DNA from: an uncultured Eubacteriales bacterium
GTDB lineage: Bacteria; Bacillota; Clostridia; Christensenellales; Borkfalkiaceae
NCBI GenBank assembly: GCA_905211955.1
Contig: CAJMCT010000012.1
Location: 1 to 15,783, forward strand
DNA: 15,783 bases
Direction: 5' to 3'
In this document: piece by piece, positions 1-7,774 of the stretch
Numbering within the stretch: position 1 is the first letter of the stretch
Layout of the letters: every line of letters starts with the position of its first letter
Notes under the pieces: model-generated
Databases searched by the model: none
What the model saw: the letters and a program-made list of their open reading frames with translations, nothing else
Told to the model about the DNA's origin: nothing
Translations under genes and position numbers: made by a program

Positions 1-1560
1 ATTGTTTTAGATAGCCAAGTTAAAATACTATGCACTTCGGTTAAAACTTTAGAAAAACCCGAAAGAGCAATTTTAGTTATCCCCGATTTTGAAAAGGGGG
101 TAGACTTTGCGCTTCTAAAAGCGCTTGCCGACCAAGGTTATTTGGCTTTAAGCGTTGATCTATCGGGCGAGCAAGAAGGGAAAAACCGTTATACCGTTTA
201 TCCTAAGAACGTGGAATACGCAAACTATCAGTTAGCAAAGGACAAACTCTTTTCGGTTGAAAAGGACGTTTTGAAAACTTGCTGGTACGAGTGGGACTGT
301 GCTGTAAAATACGTTTTAGAATATCTATCTAAAAACTTAAAGATAAAAGACGTGGGTTTAATCGGTGTTGGAAAGGCAGGGACTGTTTTATGGCACGTTC
401 TTGCAAACGAAAAGAAAGTTCGTTTTGGCGTATCTATTCTAAACGCAGGTTGGGAAACTTATTTAAACTACGATAAGTTCGATAGCGAAACCCCTTCTAA
501 CTTTACCGACGAGCAAGTAAAGTATTTAGCGGGCATAGAAGCGCAAGCATACGCGCCCTACGCAACTTGCCCCGTTCTAGTTTTATCGGCAACTAATTCT
601 TTTTATTTTGATTGCGATAGGGTTATGGATACCGTTTCAAGAGTTAAAGAAAATTATTACTCTGCGTGCGACTTTTCGGTAAACTATTCAGATTGCGTTA
701 GCAACAAGGCGTTTTTAAACCTTTTATATTTTGCCAATAAGTGTTTTGAAGAAAAAGGAAAACCCGAACTTCCCGAATACCCCGATATTAAGTGTGATAT
801 TCGTGATAAGGCCCTAAAGGTAAACGTTTGCGCTTGTGAAAAGGATTTAAAAACCCTTTCGGTTTATGCTAGCGAGCAAACCTTAACGCGTGATAGACGC
901 GCTTGGTTTAAGTTTGGCGAAGCATCGGTAGATCAATGCGCAAACGGAGAGTTTACCTTTGATTTCGTTCCTTACGAAGAAACGAGTTTGGTTTTATTTT
1001 TCGCAAAAGCCGAGTACGAGAGCGGTTATACGGTAAGTTCGTATATCGTACGCAAAAAATTAGAAAAAGACGAAGTGCAAAGAAAATATAAGACGGGAAT
1101 AGTTTGTTCGCCGAGAGCGGAATTTTCCGAAAGTGTTTTTGCACCCGATAAAACCAATGCCCTTGCTTCGTTTATAGACGTTTCGGGCGATTGCGAAATT
1201 AAAACGGTTGTTGGACCTATGGGTATACAAGGCATTAGTTGCGATAGGGGACTTAAGACGTTTAAGATAAACTCTAAAAAAGACAAACCGCGTGAAGACG
1301 CTATTTTGGTAATGGACGTAAGTTTAGTAAAAGACGGACAGTTTACGGCAACGTATTTATCGGAAGGCGCAAACGGTGAAATTACCGAGTACACTTACGT
1401 TGTACCACTTTTGGGCGGAGATTTGTGGCATAACTTAAAAATAGAGTTAAACCGCTTTAAGTCTATAGAAGGTAGACTACTTAAAAGTTATGACACAGTG
1501 GTTGCGGTAAAGTTTAACGCGGACCAAAAGTTTTTGATAAATAACGTACTCTTTTTGTGA
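1..1560 (+). CDS. Alpha/beta-hydrolase-like protein, probably catalytically inactive; 5' end outside window
   Basis: The reading frame is open from base 1, so the gene begins upstream; the TTG at 142 is only the first start-like codon inside and is not the real start. About 519 residues are visible. The N-terminal half reads like an alpha/beta-hydrolase core: strand ILVIPDF, strand YLALSVDL, a helix, then IGVGKAG (bases 361-381) where a nucleophile elbow would sit, and CPVLVLSAT before the usual acid position. From memory of related acetylxylan-esterase/dienelactone-hydrolase-like proteins, the expected Ser is Gly, the Asp after SATN is Ser (598-600), and the expected His region (NYSDC, 682-696) has no His. 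The C-terminal ~250 residues look beta-rich and resemble an accessory domain. No signal peptide can be judged because the start is missing. The fold call is fairly good; loss of catalysis is my inference. Confidence 0.6.
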   Translation: MVLDSQVKILCTSVKTLEKPERAILVIPDFEKGVDFALLKALADQGYLALSVDLSGEQEGKNRYTVYPKNVEYANYQLAKDKLFSVEKDVLKTCWYEWDCAVKYVLEYLSKNLKIKDVGLIGVGKAGTVLWHVLANEKKVRFGVSILNAGWETYLNYDKFDSETPSNFTDEQVKYLAGIEAQAYAPYATCPVLVLSATNSFYFDCDRVMDTVSRVKENYYSACDFSVNYSDCVSNKAFLNLLYFANKCFEEKGKPELPEYPDIKCDIRDKALKVNVCACEKDLKTLSVYASEQTLTRDRRAWFKFGEASVDQCANGEFTFDFVPYEETSLVLFFAKAEYESGYTVSSYIVRKKLEKDEVQRKYKTGIVCSPRAEFSESVFAPDKTNALASFIDVSGDCEIKTVVGPMGIQGISCDRGLKTFKINSKKDKPREDAILVMDVSLVKDGQFTATYLSEGANGEITEYTYVVPLLGGDLWHNLKIELNRFKSIEGRLLKSYDTVVAVKFNADQKFLINNVLFL

Positions 1561-1561
1561 T

Positions 1562-1744
1562 ATGGAAATTAAAGTAGACGGAATAATAACCGCAAAGAAA
1601 AAACACGCTTGCGGTGGAAATACGTGGATAGTAAAGCGCACGGGGGCGGACGTAAAACTTGCCTGTCAAACTTGTGGAAGAACGCTTTTTATGTCTTACG
1701 ACGAGATTAAAAAAATAACCCTTAAATATCAGGACGGAAATTAG
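1562..1744 (+). CDS. DUF951 family small protein (YyzM-like)
   Basis: This 60-residue protein matches the DUF951 family (PF06107) over its full length. It opens with MEIKVDGIITAKKKHACGG, carries Cys17 and a CQTC pair (Cys35, Cys38), and ends soon after a basic helix. The family is small, widespread in Bacillota and of unknown function; the cysteines and His15 suggest a zinc ribbon or a nucleic-acid-binding OB-like fold, but that is inference. The ATG lies one base after the TGA of the upstream gene and has no clear Shine-Dalgarno sequence, so translation is probably coupled to the upstream gene. B. subtilis YyzM is, as I recall, a member. Confidence 0.85.
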   Translation: MEIKVDGIITAKKKHACGGNTWIVKRTGADVKLACQTCGRTLFMSYDEIKKITLKYQDGN

Positions 1745-1748
1745 GTTA

Positions 1749-2342
1749 ATGACTAAAATTTTTAACAGCCTTTGGGAAACTAAATATAAAGAGCAAAGAT
1801 CGGACAGGAGAACGACGCTAGTTGGTGCCGTTATCATTTCGGTTATGATTTTTGTTATTTACCTAACGATGTTCGTGTTTTTTAGTGTTGAAGTTTCTGG
1901 TGCATCTATGCAAAGCACTCTCTTTGACGGAGACACTTTGATAGTAAATAAAACCGCTACCGCCGACTACGGCGATATAGTAATCATAAACAAGCAAGGC
2001 AAAACCGATTATTGGGTTGTAAAAAGAGTAATCGGGCTTGGCGGTGATACCGTAGAGATTAAAAAAGACGGTTGCGTTTATCTTAACGGCGAAAAATTAG
2101 AAGAAGAATACTTAGACGATTTTCAAACGACTAAACTGAACCTTGGCGAATACGGATACGAAAAGTGGGTGCTAGAAGAAAATGAGATTTTCTATCTTGG
2201 CGATAACAGGTTAAACAGTACCGACTCTCGTATTGCAGGGCCTTGCAAAACGGGTGACGTAGTTGGGGTTGTAGAAGATTGGTCTATATCTATTAAAAAT
2301 TTACTTAAAGATTTTTCCGATTGGTTTACGGGGCTTTTCTAA
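1749..2342 (+). CDS. lepB: Signal peptidase I
   Basis: Type I signal peptidase cleaves signal peptides from exported preproteins at the outer face of the membrane. The 197-residue protein has a short basic cytoplasmic N-terminus, one transmembrane segment (about residues 24-46) and then the extracytoplasmic catalytic domain. The family boxes are intact: VSGASMQSTL with nucleophile Ser53, VVKRVIGLGGD with general base Lys92, and GDNRLNSTDSRIAG (151-164). One membrane anchor and this length are typical of Gram-positive SipS-type enzymes rather than the larger Proteobacterial LepB. It follows the DUF951 gene by 4 bases; the ribosome-binding site is weak (AGGACGGA about 10 bases upstream). The next gene also encodes a membrane protein. 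The assignment is secure; lepB/sip naming is by family. Confidence 0.95.
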   Translation: MTKIFNSLWETKYKEQRSDRRTTLVGAVIISVMIFVIYLTMFVFFSVEVSGASMQSTLFDGDTLIVNKTATADYGDIVIINKQGKTDYWVVKRVIGLGGDTVEIKKDGCVYLNGEKLEEEYLDDFQTTKLNLGEYGYEKWVLEENEIFYLGDNRLNSTDSRIAGPCKTGDVVGVVEDWSISIKNLLKDFSDWFTGLF

Positions 2343-2352
2343 AAGGTGAAAA

Positions 2353-2871
2353 ATGATTGATTATTTTGTAAAAAGCGAATATGAAAAGGCAAAAAGGCAA
2401 AAAACGCGCGTACTTTTAGGGTATCTTGCGGTTTTAGCAGTATTTATTGCTTTTGCAGTCTATATGCTTATATTCTACATAAGACTTCCTTATCAGTCGC
2501 CAAAAATTTCTACGGTTAAGTGGATAGTTTATCCTATAACCATTGTTTTCGTGTTCTTTTCATTTTTGTACTTAGGGATTCCTTTCAAAAAAATTAAAAG
2601 ATACGTAAACTTTTGCCACAACCTAGTGTTTGGCTTAAAAGAAGAAACGACGGCGGAATTTTTTGAATACCAAGACGTTTTACAAGATAAAGACGGTGTG
2701 GACTGTAAATCGTTAGTCTTTTTAGAGTGGAACGAACGCAAAAAGGACTACTTTGAAAGAAAAGTTTTAGTTTTTAACGAAAGAGAGTTTCCTGAAATAC
2801 CTGATAAAGCAAGGGTAAAATTCATTACGCAAGGTAATTTTTTAATATCATACGAAATTATAGAAGATTAA
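2353..2871 (+). CDS. Two-pass membrane protein of unknown function
   Basis: I do not recognise this 172-residue protein. It has a charged, Lys/Arg-rich N-terminus (to about residue 20), a hydrophobic segment at about 20-43, a short loop with several Pro/Ser/Lys residues, and a second hydrophobic segment at about 55-75. A soluble, mostly charged domain of roughly 95 residues follows. By the positive-inside rule both ends should face the cytoplasm. The C-terminal part alternates short hydrophobic stretches with charged residues (SLVFLEWNERKKDYFERKVL, KARVKFITQGNFLISYEII), which suggests a small beta-rich domain. A reasonable ribosome-binding site (AAAAGGTGA) precedes the ATG. It sits between signal peptidase and the UPF0237/UPF0210 pair, which does not reveal a function. 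It is a real gene by position, spacing and codon use. Confidence 0.8.
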   Translation: MIDYFVKSEYEKAKRQKTRVLLGYLAVLAVFIAFAVYMLIFYIRLPYQSPKISTVKWIVYPITIVFVFFSFLYLGIPFKKIKRYVNFCHNLVFGLKEETTAEFFEYQDVLQDKDGVDCKSLVFLEWNERKKDYFERKVLVFNEREFPEIPDKARVKFITQGNFLISYEIIED

Positions 2872-2890
2872 AAAACAAAAGGAGTAAAAA

Positions 2891-3160
2891 ATGAAAGCAA
2901 TAGTCACAGTAATAGGAAAAGACAAACCGGGTATAATTGCAAAGGTAGCAACACTTTTATCAGATAACGGTGTCAATATCGAAGATATAAGTCAAACCAT
3001 AGTTCAAGGCAACTTCACTATGATAATGCTTTGCGACCTTAAAAACAGCGAACTAAGAATCCCCCAACTAAAAGAAAAAGCAGAAGTTTTAGGTAGCGAA
3101 ATAGGTGTGTCTATTCGCGTTCAGCACGAAGATATTTTTAACGCAATGCACAAGATTTAA
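2891..3160 (+). CDS. ACT domain protein, UPF0237 family
   Basis: The 89-residue protein is essentially one ACT domain. The motif GKDKPGIIAKVATLLSDNG (residues 9-27) followed by VNIEDISQTI is the classic beta-alpha-beta ligand-binding start, and a second beta-alpha unit ends in a Val/Arg-rich strand (IGVSIRVQHEDIF). ACT domains usually bind amino acids and act as regulatory modules; the ligand of this family is not known to me. A strong AAAAGGAG precedes the ATG by 6 bases. The gene lies 12 bases ahead of a UPF0210 gene, a pairing that recurs in Bacillota and other bacteria, so the two products probably work together, the ACT protein perhaps as the sensing partner. That role is inference. Confidence 0.92.
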   Translation: MKAIVTVIGKDKPGIIAKVATLLSDNGVNIEDISQTIVQGNFTMIMLCDLKNSELRIPQLKEKAEVLGSEIGVSIRVQHEDIFNAMHKI

Positions 3161-3172
3161 TTAGGTGACGTT

Positions 3173-4528
3173 ATGCTTTTGAAAAACGAAATTATTGAAA
3201 CTATAAACATGGTGGAAAAAGAACACTTTGACGTTCGTACCATCACTATGGGCATAAACCTTTTGCCTTGCATTAGAGATAGTGCAGAAGAAACTTCAAG
3301 GCTTGTTTACGACAGAATTTGCAAAAAAGCCGAAAACATTGTAAAGGTTGCAAGTGATTTGGGCGCGGAATACGGTATTCCGATTATAAATAAGCGTGTA
3401 TCCATTACCCCTGCGAGTATGCTTACCGCAAACTTCGTTGGCAAGGAAGTAGTGCTTGCAAAAGCGCTAGACAACGCGGCAAAAACTGTTGGCGTTGATT
3501 TCCTTGGCGGATATTCCGCACTCGTTCATAAGGGTATGACGAGTTTTGAACGTTCTTTTATAGAAAGTATCCCCGAAGCCCTTTCGGTGACTGATAGACT
3601 TTGTTCTTCGATAAACGTTGGTAGCAGTAAGTCGGGAATCAATATGGACGCCGTAAAACTTATGGGTGAAATCGTTAAAAAGACGGCACAAAACACTAGT
3701 AATACCGATGGGCTTGGCGCAGCAAAACTAGTTGTGTTTTGCAATGCGGTAGAAGATAATCCCTTTATGGCAGGTGCTTTCCACGGTGTAGGCGAAGCCG
3801 AAACCGTTATTAACGTAGGCGTATCGGGACCGGGTGTAGTACACCAAGCGTTAAAGCATGCTGAAGGCGCGTCTATCTCCGACGTTGCCGAGATTATTAA
3901 AAAGACAGCGTTTAAGATTACGAGAGCAGGGCAACTTATCGCGAAGGAAGCGTCAAAGCGCTTAGATGCCGAATTCGGTATAGTAGACTTATCATTAGCG
4001 CCCACTCCCGTAATGGGCGACTCAGTTGCGCATATATTAGAAGAAATGGGTTTAGAATCGGTAGGGTGTCACGGAACGACCGCCGCACTTGCTATGCTTA
4101 ACGACGCGGTAAAGAAAGGTGGTGTTATGGCAAGCGGTAGCGTTGGCGGACTATCCGGTGCGTTTATCCCCGTTAGTGAAGATATCGGTATGATTAACGC
4201 GGCTATCAAAGGCTCTATCTCGCTCGATAAATTAGAAGCAATGACTTGCGTTTGTAGCGTAGGTATAGATATGGTTGCTGTCCCTGGGGATACCCCCGCA
4301 ACCACCATTAGCGGTATTATTGCCGACGAAATGGCAATCGGTATGATTAACAACAAAACCACCGCGGTTAGAATTATTCCTGTACCCAACAAGACGGTTG
4401 GAGAAAGCGTGGAGTTCGGTGGACTTTTAGGCAGTGCGCCTATTATGAAGGTTTCGCCCTTTTCTTGCGAAAAGTTCGTAAGCCGTGGCGGAAGAATGCC
4501 CGCACCTATTCATAGCAATAAAAACTAA
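3173..4528 (+). CDS. UPF0210 / DUF711 family protein ("PFL family protein")
   Basis: The 451-residue protein belongs to UPF0210 (DUF711, PF05167), and its length is the usual one for the family. Its opening [21 protein letters not shown] followed by TITMGINLL is typical, and it has several Gly-rich stretches, among them [21 protein letters not shown] and [22 protein letters not shown]. Databases often label it a pyruvate formate-lyase-like protein, but I see no glycyl-radical motif and no activating enzyme nearby, so that function should not be assumed. It is thought to be cytosolic; there is no signal peptide or membrane segment. A GGTGA ribosome-binding site lies in the 12-base gap after the ACT-domain gene. 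The reaction is unknown. Confidence 0.92.
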   Translation: MLLKNEIIETINMVEKEHFDVRTITMGINLLPCIRDSAEETSRLVYDRICKKAENIVKVASDLGAEYGIPIINKRVSITPASMLTANFVGKEVVLAKALDNAAKTVGVDFLGGYSALVHKGMTSFERSFIESIPEALSVTDRLCSSINVGSSKSGINMDAVKLMGEIVKKTAQNTSNTDGLGAAKLVVFCNAVEDNPFMAGAFHGVGEAETVINVGVSGPGVVHQALKHAEGASISDVAEIIKKTAFKITRAGQLIAKEASKRLDAEFGIVDLSLAPTPVMGDSVAHILEEMGLESVGCHGTTAALAMLNDAVKKGGVMASGSVGGLSGAFIPVSEDIGMINAAIKGSISLDKLEAMTCVCSVGIDMVAVPGDTPATTISGIIADEMAIGMINNKTTAVRIIPVPNKTVGESVEFGGLLGSAPIMKVSPFSCEKFVSRGGRMPAPIHSNKN

Positions 4529-4535
4529 AACTTTC

Positions 4536-4539
4536 GGAG
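4536..4539 (+). promoter_or_regulatory. Shine-Dalgarno for the original oligoendopeptidase F start
   Basis: GGAG sits 9 bases before a TTG at 4549. That TTG is in frame 1, whereas the peptidase coding frame here is frame 3, so the site only makes sense if a base is missing between the TTG and the TGG at 4557. No comparable site precedes the in-frame ATG at 4683, which argues that 4683 is not the natural start. Confidence 0.5.
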
Positions 4540-4544
4540 TGTAG

Positions 4545-4682
4545 AATTTTGGACTTTGGCAAATTGAAGATATTTACCAAAGCCAAAAAGATTGGGATAA
4601 TGATTTTGTAAAGATAAATAAAGAAATAGATTTTTCGGAGTTTAGGGGCAAACTTTGCGACGCTAAACAGTTTTTAGCGTGC
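4545..4682 (+). other. In-frame N-terminal segment of oligoendopeptidase F lacking a start codon
   Basis: Reading upstream of the ATG at 4683 in the same frame gives 46 more sense codons back to a TAG at 4542-4544. The peptide contains LWQIEDIYQSQKDWDNDF, which matches the conserved N-terminus of oligoendopeptidase F (Trp, then DIY, then a spaced Trp and DF). No ATG, GTG or TTG exists in this frame in the segment. One extra T in the TTT at 4555-4557 would join it to the TTG start at 4549, giving a protein beginning Met-Asp-Phe-Trp-Gln. The segment is therefore coding in origin. Whether the indel is real or a sequencing/assembly error cannot be decided here. Confidence 0.75.
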
Positions 4683-6290
4683 ATGAAAAAGCAAGAGCGC
4701 GTAGGTAGAGTATTAGAAAAACTTTCAGTCTACGCAATGATGCTTCACGATACCGATACGGGAAATAGCGAATACGATTCTTTGGTTTCTAAGACTATGA
4801 CGTTATCGGTAAAGTTTTCTTCAGAATCGGCGTTTATCGTTCCCGAACTAACTGCTTTATCTACCGAAAAACTAAACGAATATATAAACGACGAAAGTCT
4901 TAAAGATTACGATTACACTCTTAAATGTTTGTTGAAAGAAAAAGCGCACGTTCTATCCGAAAAGGAAGAAAAAATCCTTGCCGAAGGTTCAGACGCAATG
5001 TCTTCTTTTAGAGAGATTTTTACTAAGACCGATAACGCAGACCTTCCCTTAAAGACCATAACCCATAATGGCGAGAAGATAACTTTAAGCCACGGTGTTT
5101 ACGGCGTACTTATGCACGACGACGATAGGGCTTTGAGAAGAAAAGCGTTCAAGTCCTATTATTCGTCTTACATCTCGCTTATGAACGTTATATCGTCTAC
5201 CTACGTTGGTAGCGTTAAAAAAGACGTTTTCTATTCTAAGGTTAAAAACTATTCTTCGGCATTAGATAGGGCGCTTTCTCAAGAAGACGTTCCCATGGTT
5301 GTTTACGATAACCTTATAAAATCGGTATCTAGAGCACTTCCTATTCTTCACGACTATATGGCGTACAAGAAAAAGTGTTTAAACCTAAAAAACATGCACA
5401 TGTATGACGTATACGTTCCGATAACCGAAAATGCCGAACTAAAACTACCTTACGACCAAGCCTATGACTTAGTGATTAAAGGGCTTGCACCGTTAGGGGC
5501 TGAATACGAAAAACTGTTAAGAAAGGCGCATGACGAAAGATGGATTTCCGTTTATGAAACAAAGGGAAAGCGAAGCGGTGCGTATAGCGTTTGTGTTTAC
5601 GATACTCACCCATACGTACTATTAAACTACCAAAAGACCACGCACGACGTGTTCACGATAGCGCACGAAATGGGGCATAGCATACACTCTTATTTTTCTA
5701 ACCGCACTCAGCCTTATGCAAAAGCCGACTACAAGATTTTCGTTGCCGAAGTTGCAAGCACGGTTAACGAAGTGTTGCTAGTTCGCTACCTATTAGAAAA
5801 CGCAAAAGACCAAAAACTAAAAAAATACTTGCTATCCTATCTTATGGAAATGATAAGGACTACGCTATTTAGACAAACCCAGTTTGCCGAGTTTGAAGAG
5901 TATTCTCACTCGCAAATAGAAAAAGGCGAGCCTTTAACCAAAGACGGTATGTGCGAAAAGTATTTAGAACTAAACAAAAAATATTACGGAAACGCAGTCG
6001 TATCCGATAAAGAAATCAGTTATGAATGGGCAAGGATACCGCATTTTTATAGAGCGTTTTACGTTTATAAATACGCTACGGGCATAATATCGGCACTCGC
6101 TATTGCGGATAGAATTTTAAGTGAAGGCGAGCCCGCAGTACAAGATTACTTTAATTTTTTATCTTCGGGAGATTCTAATTCGCCCGTAGAACTACTAAAA
6201 ATAGCAGGCGTAGATTTAACTACTGATAAGCCCTTTAAGTCCGCGTTCGAAACTTTTAAGAACGCATTAGAACAAATGAAAACCCTTTGA
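4683..6290 (+). CDS. pepF: Oligoendopeptidase F (M3 family zinc metallopeptidase), N-terminus displaced by a probable frameshift
   Basis: This is a cytosolic zinc peptidase of the M3B family that cuts short peptides. From the ATG at 4683 it is 535 residues; with the 45 or so residues encoded just upstream it would be about 580, close to the usual ~600. The active site HEMGH is at residues 328-332 (two His ligands, catalytic Glu329), and the third ligand is probably Glu356 in AEVASTVNE. The N-terminal helical domain (SVYAMMLHDTDTGNSEY) and the YVLLNYQ strand before the active site fit the family. The motifs are intact, so the enzyme core looks functional. The oddity is the start: the natural N-terminus lies upstream in frame but without a start codon. 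It ends 20 bases before dnaB. Confidence 0.92.
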   Translation: MKKQERVGRVLEKLSVYAMMLHDTDTGNSEYDSLVSKTMTLSVKFSSESAFIVPELTALSTEKLNEYINDESLKDYDYTLKCLLKEKAHVLSEKEEKILAEGSDAMSSFREIFTKTDNADLPLKTITHNGEKITLSHGVYGVLMHDDDRALRRKAFKSYYSSYISLMNVISSTYVGSVKKDVFYSKVKNYSSALDRALSQEDVPMVVYDNLIKSVSRALPILHDYMAYKKKCLNLKNMHMYDVYVPITENAELKLPYDQAYDLVIKGLAPLGAEYEKLLRKAHDERWISVYETKGKRSGAYSVCVYDTHPYVLLNYQKTTHDVFTIAHEMGHSIHSYFSNRTQPYAKADYKIFVAEVASTVNEVLLVRYLLENAKDQKLKKYLLSYLMEMIRTTLFRQTQFAEFEEYSHSQIEKGEPLTKDGMCEKYLELNKKYYGNAVVSDKEISYEWARIPHFYRAFYVYKYATGIISALAIADRILSEGEPAVQDYFNFLSSGDSNSPVELLKIAGVDLTTDKPFKSAFETFKNALEQMKTL

Positions 6291-6298
6291 TATACGGT

Positions 6299-6304
6299 AA
6301 GGAG
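6299..6304 (+). promoter_or_regulatory. Ribosome-binding site deciding the dnaB start
   Basis: AAGGAG lies 6 bases before the ATG at 6311. An in-frame ATG at 6287 overlaps the preceding stop codon and would add eight residues, but has no such site at the right distance. The start at 6311 is therefore preferred. Confidence 0.85.
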
Positions 6305-6310
6305 AAAATT

Positions 6311-7774
6311 ATGGCAAAGAAAGAAAAAACGGTTGGCAACGAACTTCCACACAGTTTAGATGCAGAACAATCTTTATTAGGTTGTATTTTAATGGACCCA
6401 AGGGTTCAATCGGATATAACCGCAAGTTTAAAAGAAGACGATTTTTATTATGAAGGTCACAAATATATCTTTTCGGCAATGAAAAAGATTATAGACCAAA
6501 ACCGCCCATTAGACTTCGTCACGTTAGTAGACGCGTTAGAAAAACAAGGCACGTTAGAAAACGTTGGCGGTTTATCGTATATAACTAACCTTACTAACAC
6601 TATGCCGTCTACCGCAAACTATAAGAGTTATTTAGGTATTGTTATGCGCGACAGCATGATGAGAAAGTTGATAAACGGTTCTATGGATATTATAGACGAG
6701 TGTAAGCAAAGCACGGATAAAGATTCCGCCATTGCTTTTGCCGAAAAAACCGTGTTTGATATTTCAAGCACCGCGGATACTAGCGAAGTGGAAAATATCA
6801 ATAGTATTATCCCCGACGTTATGGTTAAACTTGACGAACTTTCTAAAAACAAGAGTGCGCTTCGCGGTATAAGGACCAAGTATAAAGGGCTTGACAAACT
6901 TTTAGACGGGCTTCATAAAAGTGACCTTATAATTTTGGCGGCACGTCCTGCGGTTGGTAAAACTTCGTTTGCAATGAATATCGTATCCAATATTGCAACG
7001 CAAGGTTATAACTGTGCGGTATTTTCGCTTGAAATGAGTAAAGAACAAATCGTTCAAAGACTTTTATGCTCGGTTGCAAACGTAAGCATGGAGCACGCGT
7101 CTAAGGGTGAAATGACTAAGTCCGAGTGGCTTAGAATATCCCAAGCAAAAGAAATACTTTATAAATCGAATATCTTTATAGACGATTCGGCAATGATTAC
7201 CCCCCAACAAGTTTTATCTAAATGTAGAAGACTAAAAAGAAAGTTTGGGCTTGATATGGTAATGATAGACTACGTCCAACTTATGACGTCTAATAAAGAA
7301 AAGACGGCGGACAACCGTCAACAAGAAATTACCGATATATCTAGAAACTTAAAAATCTTAGCAAAAGAACTTAACGTTCCCGTTTTAGCACTTTCTCAAC
7401 TATCCCGTGCGGTAGAAGCAAGAAAAGGCCGTCCGCAACTATCCGACCTTCGTGAATCGGGTGCAATCGAACAAGACGCGGACATCGTTATGTTTATACA
7501 TAGACCTGATAGGGGCGCAACCGAAAAAGAACTTGCCGAAGGCAAGGTTAAAAAGAACGTTGCGGAAATTATTATTGAAAAGCACAGAAGCGGTCCTACC
7601 GGTGTGGTTGAACTCTACTTTAAGGGCGAATGCACGAAGTTCTTAAATATCGACGTAGAAACAGGAGAGCCTGAAGACGAAATAAAGGAAGAAAACGCAC
7701 AAAAGCCTTCTAAAGAGACGGCTTCTTTGCCAGACGAAAAAGTAGTAAAGGACATAGACGACGAAATATTCTAA
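6311..7774 (+). CDS. dnaB: Replicative DNA helicase DnaB
   Basis: The hexameric helicase unwinds DNA ahead of the replisome and binds primase through its N-terminal domain (the protein is called DnaC in B. subtilis). With the start at 6311 it is 487 residues. The N-terminal domain (about 10-115) begins with the typical ELPHSLDAEQSLLGCIL. After a linker helix comes the RecA-like motor (about 185-450). The Walker A motif is ARPAVGKT (211-218), Walker B is MVMIDYVQL with Asp320, and motif 4 is SRAVEARKGRPQLSDLRESG. The last ~35 residues are acidic and Lys-rich, as is common for the disordered tail. No intein is present. Its stop codon overlaps the start of the next gene. In many Bacillota dnaB sits beside rplI; here it is beside pepF and sua5. 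Confidence 0.97.
   Translation: MAKKEKTVGNELPHSLDAEQSLLGCILMDPRVQSDITASLKEDDFYYEGHKYIFSAMKKIIDQNRPLDFVTLVDALEKQGTLENVGGLSYITNLTNTMPSTANYKSYLGIVMRDSMMRKLINGSMDIIDECKQSTDKDSAIAFAEKTVFDISSTADTSEVENINSIIPDVMVKLDELSKNKSALRGIRTKYKGLDKLLDGLHKSDLIILAARPAVGKTSFAMNIVSNIATQGYNCAVFSLEMSKEQIVQRLLCSVANVSMEHASKGEMTKSEWLRISQAKEILYKSNIFIDDSAMITPQQVLSKCRRLKRKFGLDMVMIDYVQLMTSNKEKTADNRQQEITDISRNLKILAKELNVPVLALSQLSRAVEARKGRPQLSDLRESGAIEQDADIVMFIHRPDRGATEKELAEGKVKKNVAEIIIEKHRSGPTGVVELYFKGECTKFLNIDVETGEPEDEIKEENAQKPSKETASLPDEKVVKDIDDEIF

Noticed and set aside
142..144. TTG at 142 as the start of the first gene
   Set aside because: The same frame is open and hydrolase-like back to base 1, including a conserved-looking strand before position 142, so the start lies outside the window.
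4549..4611. Programmed -1 frameshift at the start of pepF
   Set aside because: No slippery heptamer, downstream stem-loop or internal Shine-Dalgarno was recognised at the shift point; a one-base indel explains it more simply.
6287..6310. Earlier ATG for dnaB giving eight extra residues
   Set aside because: It overlaps the pepF stop and lacks a well-placed ribosome-binding site, whereas AAGGAG sits 6 bases before the ATG at 6311.
7452..7646. Small plus-strand open frame inside dnaB
   Set aside because: It lies wholly within the conserved helicase motor in another frame and shows no recognisable product or ribosome-binding site.
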